A stretch of DNA of 9,803 bases, taken from NCBI GenBank assembly GCA_964418425.1, contig CAYQLT010000081.1, positions 1 to 9,803 on the forward strand. The letters are read 5' to 3'. Origin of the DNA: CAYQLT01 sp964418425. Its GTDB lineage: Bacteria > Bacillota > Limnochordia > Limnochordales > Geochordaceae. The position numbers were made by a program, and so were the translations under genes. Shown here piece by piece: positions 4,737 through 9,803 of the stretch (its first letter is position 1; each line of letters starts with the position of its first letter). Below the pieces are notes generated by a model, which did not search any database, was not told the DNA's origin, and saw nothing but the letters and a program-made list of their open reading frames with translations.

Positions 4737-7081
4737 ATGGAAGCTGGGACGGAAGACGTCGAACGCGCGCTCTGGTACGGACACGCCACGATCTCGCCCC
4801 GAGTCCCGGTGCAGGCTGGAAGCTTCGGAACTTGGACCATCACGTACACCGTCGGCCGTTACGGCGTCGACAGCGGGGGCCGGCTGAAGGTGGCATGGCG
4901 GCTTGCCAGTGATTGGGGCCGCCCGCAGTCCCGTGACCCCAAGGGGGATGACTACGTGACGGTGGAGGTGCGGGGTGATGCCAAAGCCTCCATAGCATAC
5001 GATCCCAAGGGGCACCTGCGTCCGTGGTTCCACACCCTTTGGGTTCGGATTTATGACGGGTCACTGCAGGAGGGTGACCAGGTTCTCATCACCCTGGGCG
5101 ACCGGCGGGGTGGCAGCCGGGGGTCACGGGCGCAAACGTTTCGGGAACGGCGGTTCGAGTTCAAGGTGTGGGTGGAATCGTTTGAGACAGGCGTCTTCGT
5201 GGAGGTGCCTGGCGACACCGCGCTTGAGGTGGTCAGCGGGCCTCCCGCACGGCTGGTGTTGCAGGCCCCTTCCGAAGTGGAGCCCGGCGAAACATTCGAG
5301 GTACTGCTGCGGGCCGAGGACCAATGGGGCAATCCAGCAGCTGACTTTTCCGGCATCGTGACGGTCGAAGGGCCCGGAGGCCTTGCCTTGCCATGCCGGT
5401 TCGGCCCGGCCGATGAAGGCGTGCGCAGGCTTTCAGGCTTAGTGCTGCCTGAGCCCGGCGTATGGCGGCTTCAGGCAAAGGCGGACACCGGNNNNNNNNN
5501 NNNNNNNNNNNNNNNNNNNNNNNNNNNNNNNNNNNNNNNNNNNNNNNNNNNNNNNNNNNNNNNNNNNNNNNNNNNNNNNNNNNNNNNNNNNGCTTAGTGC
5601 TGCCTGAGCCCGGCGTATGGCGGCTTCAGGCAAAGGCGGACACCGGGCTTACTGCAGAGAGCAATCCCATTCTATGCAGGGTGCCCCAGAGCCCGTTCCG
5701 GCTCTTCTGGGGCGACATCCACGGCCAGAGCCAGGAGACGGTTGGGACAGGCAGCGTGGAGGATTACTTTCGCTTTGCCCGGGATGTAGCGGGATTGGAC
5801 TTCGCAGCGCATGCGGCCAATGACTTTCAAGTGACCCGGGCGTTCTGGAACCGGCTATGTCAGCAGGTCCAGGCCTTTTACGCGCCCGGCCGATTTGTGA
5901 CGTTCCACGGGTACGAGTGGTCCGGTACGACCCCGGCAGGCGGCGATCACAACGTATACTTCCTTAGCGACCACCCAGAACTCCACCGCTCGAGTCACTG
6001 GCAGCTCGAGGACCGCTCCGATGCAGACAGTGACCGTTACCCGCTATCTGAGCTCCTCAAGACGTTCCACGGGCGGAGCGACGTGATGCTTGTCCCCCAT
6101 GTCGGAGGAAGGCACGCGAACCTGGACTTCTTCGACCCGACCCTTGAGTCAGTGGTGGAGATCTGTTCCACCCACGGTCACTTCGAGTGGTTGCTCCAAG
6201 ATGCGCTGGCTCGGGGCTACCGGGTGGGGGTCATCGGGGGGAGCGACGACCACACAGGTCGCCCGGGGGCCAGTTCGGCCACAGCAGATGAATTCGCGGT
6301 GCGGGGCGGGCTCGCAGCGGTCTACGCCCGAGAGCTGACCCGCGAGGGCATCTGGGAGGCGTTGAAGGCGCGGCGCTGCTACGCGACGACGGGCTCCCGG
6401 ATCATTCTCTGGATGACCGCTGACGGGCATTGGATGGGGGAACAGTATTCCACTTCCAGCCCGCCCCGGCTGAAGGTGGCCGTGATGGGAACGGCACCTG
6501 TTGAGAGGGTCGAACTGGTGAGGGACGGCGTCACGCTGGGCAACCTGGTGTCGGCCCCGGCAGATGCTGGCCACCCGATGCGAATCCGGGCGGCGTGGGG
6601 TGGCGCGCGGGTCCGTGGGCGGGGACGCCAAACCAACTGGGACGGCCAGCTGCGGGTGGAGGGTGGGAAGCTGGTCGGCGTCAGCCCATTTGCCTTCGAC
6701 TGCCCGTTGCACGGGGTAGTCGGGTGGGACGAGGCTCATGTTCGCTGGCGGTCCATGACGGCGGGGGACTTCGACGGCCTGGAGCTCCTCATAGAGGGTG
6801 ACGATTTGACGCGGCTGCACTTCGAGGCGGCGCCCCTTTCCTTCGACTGCCGACTGGGGGAGATCGAGCGCCGTCCCCGTCGGTGGGAGGCCGGAGGGGT
6901 TGACCAGCACGTGAGCATCTGGCGAGCTTCGGCGACCCTTTCCAGAGACGTAACGGTAGATTTCGTCGATTACGAGGTCCAGGACGGAGCTCACGCTTAC
7001 TACGTGAGAGTCGTCCAAGTCGACGGTGAGATGGCTTGGAGCAGCCCGGTGTTCGTAACAGTGCGGAAGGAAAGCCCGTAA
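4737..7081 (+). CDS. CehA/McbA-like (DUF3604-like) PHP-domain metallohydrolase, interrupted by a false assembly gap
   Basis: With the artefactual 155 bp removed the gene encodes 729 residues. Residues 1-160 are a beta-rich N-terminal module with the patterns VGRYGVDSGG, ASDWGRPQSRDP and YDPKGHLRPW. An Ig-like module follows at about 162-260 (EVEPGETFEVLLRAEDQWGNP). The PHP domain spans about 270-475, with likely metal ligands D275 and H277 in WGDIHGQS, H403 in PHVGGRH, E423, and D452, D453 and H454 in GGSDDHTGRPG. A beta-rich C-terminal region ends in YYVRVVQVDGEMAWSSPVFV. Relatives include carbaryl hydrolases, but most members have no known substrate. No signal peptide is visible, so it is probably cytoplasmic. 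The start lies 28 bp after the ATPase stop, with GGGGGAGG at 4717-4724, a rather wide 12-base spacing. It is probably the last gene of the importer operon. Confidence 0.82.
5437..5491 (+). repeat. 55-bp exact duplicate, left side of the gap (assembly overlap)
   Basis: These 55 bases are identical to 5592-5646. They end exactly at the first N. The coding sense is the same in both copies (LVLPEPGVWRLQAKADTG). A contig-end overlap that was not merged explains this better than a biological repeat. Confidence 0.95.
5492..5591. other. Run of exactly 100 Ns (scaffold gap)
   Basis: Exactly 100 undetermined bases, the conventional size for a gap of unknown length, flanked by identical 55-bp ends. The reading frame on the left (start 4737) and on the right (ending 7081) become the same frame once 155 bases, the gap plus one copy, are removed. 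The true gap is therefore most likely zero or negative. Confidence 0.98.
5592..5646 (+). repeat. 55-bp exact duplicate, right side of the gap (assembly overlap)
   Basis: Identical to 5437-5491 and beginning at the first base after the Ns. After this copy the frame runs on as LTAESNPILCRV into the PHP domain. Confidence 0.95.
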
Positions 7082-7092
7082 ACCTGATTATG

Positions 7093-7139
7093 CCCAGGGC
7101 GCCGGTCTCCACGGTGAAGCTCGCCGAGATGCGCCTGGG
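7093..7139 (+). terminator. Long nested stem-loop after the metallohydrolase gene, candidate terminator or 3' UTR structure
   Basis: The outer stem pairs CCCAGG plus CGC (7093-7102, with G7099 bulged) with GCGCCTGGG (7131-7139). Inside it TCTC (7106-7109) pairs with GAGA (7126-7129), and GGTG (7113-7116) pairs with CGCC (7122-7125) around the loop AAGCT. That gives about 17 pairs, including one G-T pair, in 47 bases, starting 11 bases after the stop codon. No T-run follows, so it is not a textbook intrinsic terminator. It may stabilise the 3' end of the operon transcript or be part of the leader of the downstream gene. An alternative pairing, GGTCT 7104-7108 with AGACC 7144-7148, would compete. 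Confidence 0.45.
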
Positions 7140-7225
7140 GTGCAGACCCTAATTCTGGGACAACTTCCTCTGCCCCCCGGTTGCCTCGCGGTCGTAGGCT
7201 TTCGCCCGGGGGTTGCTCGGCATTC

Positions 7226-8863
7226 ATGGCGTACGGGGACACCCTGCGCGACTGCGGAGGGCGCCAGGCGGGCCTTGCGGCCCGGGCGGCTGCTCTCTTC
7301 GTCCTTGTCGCGCTGGTCGTCTTCACCCATCCCGAAAGCCTCCGGCACGGGGTCGATATCCCCCTGTGGCTGGCGGCGGCAGCGGGTGGCGGGCTCTGGG
7401 CGGTGGGGCTGCGGCGAGGTCAGCGGGAAGTGGCGTGGGGTGGGTACTACGTTGCTTGGATGGCCCTCGCAAGCCTCGTGGTTCACGGGCACCGGCCGCC
7501 CGAGCATGCGTACTGGTGGGGCCTCTATACGGTCGGGGTGCTCACCGCCGCCCTCGAACTGCCGACGCTGCCTGCGTTTTTGGGGCTGGGGACGTGGGGC
7601 CTGCTGACGAACTTGCAGGCCCACCTGGGCCATCATCCTGCCGAGATGAGGTCCTTGGGCTTTTGGGTGGCCAACTGGTTGGTCGGTCTCGCCTTCGGAG
7701 TGGCGGTTTTCGGGGTCCGGCGGCTGTATGCTTTGCAGAGGGAGTCCCTGACGGATCCGCTGACCGGGATTGGAAATCGCCGGGCGCTGTACCAGGCCGT
7801 TATGGCCGCATGGGAGCGAGCCCGCAAGAAAGGCGGCCGCTTCAGCCTTCTGCTGCTGGACCTGGACAACTTCAAGTCCATCAACGACAACCTGGGCCAC
7901 GAAGGGGGAGACCGGGTGCTCCAGCGCTTCGCCAGGGGCATGGCGGAGGCACTGCGCCCGTACGGTACCTTCTGCCGATACGGTGGCGACGAGTTTGCCG
8001 TGACCCTGCTGGATACCGGCGCTGCAGAAGCGGCCGCCCTGGCCGAGCGGCTACGCCAGCGGACGGCCGAGCTGGCCGACCACCAGGCCGGAGAGAACGG
8101 GCTGACGGTTTCGGTCGGCGTGGCCGCGTACCCGGATCATGGCCGCACGCCGCAGGAGTTGATTCGCAGCGCCGACAGGGCGCTATTGTATGGCGCCAAG
8201 CTGGGCGGGTGCAATCGCGTGGCCCTGGCGGTTGCGCTGCCCGGCCTGGACGGTTGGGAACAGATTCGCCAGGACCTTCCGGCGGAGGCGTGGCCGCTGT
8301 TGGTGGTGATGGCCACCGTCGGCGGGGAGACCGCGGACCACGTGGTTCGGGTGGCGGCCCTGGGCGCGGAGGTGGGTCGGGTCCTCCAACGGGACGAGGA
8401 GGAGCTGCGGCTTCTTCGGCAGGCCGCCCTACTCCACGATGTGGGCAAGATCGCGGTGCCCCGCCGCATCCTCGACAAGCCAGGACCCCTATCCGAAACG
8501 GAGCGCCGGCAGGTGCGGCAGCATGCCGAGTTAGGAGCGTTCATGGTGGCCAACCTCGGCCTGGATCCCCGGACCGTGCAGGCGGTACGCCACCACCATG
8601 AACGGTGGGACGGCAAGGGTTACCCCGACGGGCTGTCGGGCGAGGCCATTCCGATTTTGGCCCGAATCCTGGCGACGGTCGACGCTTACGACGCGATGAC
8701 CATGCCCCGCCCCTACCGACCGCCTCGGACCCCGGAGGAGGCTTTGGAGGAGCTTCGTCGCGGTTCGGGTAGCCAGTTCGACCCGCGTGTCGTGGGGCCG
8801 GTATGGGATATCGTCACACGTTCGCTCCCGGCACGGTACGGCTCGGTCGTCAGCCACCCGTAA
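7226..8863 (+). CDS. Membrane-anchored GGDEF/HD-GYP cyclic-di-GMP enzyme
   Basis: About 545 residues from ATG 7226; a TTG at 7181 in the same frame is a less likely start. The first 170 residues hold about five hydrophobic segments (such as AALFVLVALVVF at 22-33 and WVANWLVGLAFGVAVFGV at 147-164), a sensory or anchoring membrane module I do not recognise by name. The GGDEF domain begins at SLTDPLTGIGNRRAL (174-188), has DLDNFKSIND and a perfect GGDEF at 253-257, so diguanylate cyclase activity is expected. The inhibitory RxxD site reads RPYG at 244-247, so product inhibition is probably lost. The HD-GYP domain follows with H404-D405 in LLHDVGKIAVP and the full HHERWDGKGYP at 457-467, the signature of active c-di-GMP phosphodiesterases. 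It lies 144 bp after the transport cluster and is probably a separate unit. Confidence 0.9.
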   Translation: MAYGDTLRDCGGRQAGLAARAAALFVLVALVVFTHPESLRHGVDIPLWLAAAAGGGLWAVGLRRGQREVAWGGYYVAWMALASLVVHGHRPPEHAYWWGLYTVGVLTAALELPTLPAFLGLGTWGLLTNLQAHLGHHPAEMRSLGFWVANWLVGLAFGVAVFGVRRLYALQRESLTDPLTGIGNRRALYQAVMAAWERARKKGGRFSLLLLDLDNFKSINDNLGHEGGDRVLQRFARGMAEALRPYGTFCRYGGDEFAVTLLDTGAAEAAALAERLRQRTAELADHQAGENGLTVSVGVAAYPDHGRTPQELIRSADRALLYGAKLGGCNRVALAVALPGLDGWEQIRQDLPAEAWPLLVVMATVGGETADHVVRVAALGAEVGRVLQRDEEELRLLRQAALLHDVGKIAVPRRILDKPGPLSETERRQVRQHAELGAFMVANLGLDPRTVQAVRHHHERWDGKGYPDGLSGEAIPILARILATVDAYDAMTMPRPYRPPRTPEEALEELRRGSGSQFDPRVVGPVWDIVTRSLPARYGSVVSHP

Positions 8864-9467
8864 ACGGACCGGGGCTTGAGCGCTCCGGTGGCTCACGGAT
8901 TTGGCCAGTCGGCGGGTCACGGATTGCCCCTGCGTCGTCGAGGGGGAAACCCGCATCCGGCCTGTGAAGCCTTCACCCCGCTCATCGCGGCGACGCTGCA
9001 GCGGCAGGCCCATCTCCCGGCGGCCGCCCAGCGACGGCCCCATCCCAGGGCCAGGGCTCTCAGGCAGAGCTAAGAGGTGGGCGTGATCGGAAGCGTTCAC
9101 GTGGATTTCCCCCTCGCACGCATTCCAGCCCTCCGGATCGAACGAGGCAGCCGCTGCCGCTTCGCACGTCTTGCCATTCACCCTGCGGGGTGACCTGCGC
9201 TCCTGTGCACAGATCCGCCGGAGCGAGGCCGACCCGGCTGGATTCTATCACGCCGAACCCGCCTGTCCACGGAGCGCCGCGCAGGTAGCGGCTCTCCCCA
9301 GCTGACCGGCGAGCGGTTGACGGACCCACGCCGCAGCAGGTTCCGCCTGTCTACGACCTCGTCATCATGCCCTCGGACGGCCACCGCTGGGACCAGGTGA
9401 GGCACACGCCGCCGCGTGGGCCTCCTTGGGAAAGCGGGGGGTTAGACCGACCGCGGATAGCCCGACT
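8864..9467. other. Interval of about 600 bp without a convincing gene
   Basis: Apart from the hairpin just after the stop codon, I see no supported gene on either strand. The open frames are short or run antisense into the preceding gene and show no family motifs. The + strand frame that later carries the nitroreductase similarity is open from 9289 and has an ATG at 9367, but its first 40 or so residues (Pro, Gly and Arg rich) do not look like a nitroreductase. The stretch could be decayed sequence linked to the broken gene that follows. Confidence 0.45.
8868..8889 (+). terminator. Weak terminator-like hairpin after the GGDEF/HD-GYP gene
   Basis: ACCGGGGC at 8868-8875 pairs with GCTCCGGT at 8882-8889 around TTGAGC, giving eight pairs including one G-T. 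It begins five bases after the stop codon. No T-run follows, so termination is only suggested by position. Confidence 0.35.
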
Positions 9468-9803
9468 CGGGTTCGGCGCCTCGGGGTCCATGACAACGGG
9501 GTCGTCCGAGGCACTGGTGACCACGGGCCAAAGTGCGTCAACTTCGTCAAACTTTCAGGCGTACAGTCTGATCATTGTTCGAGACCCCGAGCGCAAAAGT
9601 CGCATCCAGAGCCTCTGCGGGCAAGAGGCGCACTTTATCACAGAGGCCCCGCTGTTCATCGCTTTCTGTCCGGAGGTCCATAGGCTACGCTGGATAGCTC
9701 GGCACCAGGGATATCCGTTCCGCTCCACGGTTACGCGCCGTACGCCTCGGGCGGGCTACAGCTACTGGCGTACCGTGCTCTCCCGCGCAGGGCGCCGATC
9801 GCC
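9468..9803 (+). pseudogene. NfrA-like nitroreductase (FMN oxidoreductase) remnant, frameshifted and running off the window
   Basis: In the frame of 9490, the text ALVTTGQSASTSSNFQAYSL, then IVRDPERK, then ITEAPLFIAFCPEVHRLRW and HQGYPFRS closely follows the N-terminal third of NfrA-type NAD(P)H nitroreductases; the STSSNFQ block contacts FMN in this family. The expected preceding segment (H-x-S-V-R-R-F...V-x-x-x-V-V-x-A-L) is found in another frame, as RVRRLGVHDNGVVR at 9468-9509. Removing one base near 9510 joins the two, although about two residues are missing. After about 9729 the similarity stops in all three frames, well short of the usual 230 to 250 residues. This looks like a decayed gene, or a sequencing error plus a true end beyond the window. 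The similarity itself is clear; the pseudogene status is an inference. Confidence 0.6.

Noticed and set aside
5437..5646. A genuine tandem protein repeat of 18 residues in the metallohydrolase
   Set aside because: The two copies are base-for-base identical, end exactly at the Ns, and family architecture runs smoothly when only one is kept.
6149..7018. Open frame of 289 codons on the minus strand opposite the metallohydrolase
   Set aside because: Composition is low in family-like features and it mirrors a conserved + strand gene.
7082..7225. Possible c-di-GMP riboswitch ahead of the GGDEF/HD-GYP gene
   Set aside because: The region is structured, but I could not find the conserved GEMM core segments, so only a hairpin is reported.
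7213..8601. Open frame of 462 codons on the + strand overlapping the GGDEF/HD-GYP gene
   Set aside because: It is an out-of-frame shadow of that gene, very rich in Gly, Arg, Pro and Ala, with no domain pattern.
8531..9181. Open frame of 216 codons on the minus strand past the end of the GGDEF/HD-GYP gene
   Set aside because: Half is antisense to the HD-GYP domain, and the unique half shows no recognisable motif or clear ribosome binding site.

Overview
The window looks like a piece of a draft assembly from a high-GC bacterium. It has one run of 100 Ns, strong purine-rich ribosome binding sites and at least one GTG start. Gene content (NfrA-like nitroreductase, IclR regulator, a CehA/McbA-like PHP protein beside a NitT/TauT-type ABC importer, a membrane GGDEF/HD-GYP protein) fits a high-GC, possibly thermophilic, deep-branching Bacillota lineage (Limnochordia, Symbiobacteriia or Thermaerobacter type). 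That placement is an inference from protein style, not a search. All confidently called genes are on the + strand.

Layout. 1-243: no gene except a possible promoter for what follows. 244-727: a type II toxin-antitoxin pair, a ribbon-helix-helix antitoxin overlapping a RelE/ParE toxin, bracketed by two near-identical 19-bp direct repeats at 33-51 and 956-974. 728-1162: about 430 bp without a convincing gene, containing small repeats and hairpins. 1163-7081: the core cluster. It consists of an IclR regulator, then the substrate-binding protein, permease and ATPase of a SsuABC/TauABC-like importer, then a large cytoplasmic PHP-fold metallohydrolase of the CehA/McbA (DUF3604-like) type. Spacings of 5 to 38 bp suggest one transcript. 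The plausible reading is uptake of a small organic compound followed by hydrolysis, with IclR sensing the compound or a product; the substrate cannot be read from the sequence.

The metallohydrolase gene carries the N gap. The 55 bp on either side of the gap are identical. Deleting one copy plus the Ns (155 bp) restores one uninterrupted frame of 729 residues, so the gap is almost certainly an assembly artefact and the gene is intact.

7093-7139 can fold into a long nested hairpin just after the metallohydrolase stop, probably the cluster's 3' end. 7226-8863 encodes a membrane-anchored c-di-GMP enzyme with both a GGDEF synthase domain and an HD-GYP phosphodiesterase domain, both with canonical catalytic motifs but with a degenerate inhibitory site. 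8864-9467 shows no convincing gene. From about 9468 to the end there is a clear NfrA-like nitroreductase stretch whose N-terminal part is out of frame and whose similarity fades near the window edge; it looks like a decayed or frameshifted gene.

No rRNA, tRNA, CRISPR array or intact transposase was seen. The most promising system is the IclR-ABC-PHP cluster; the surest observation is the false gap inside it.
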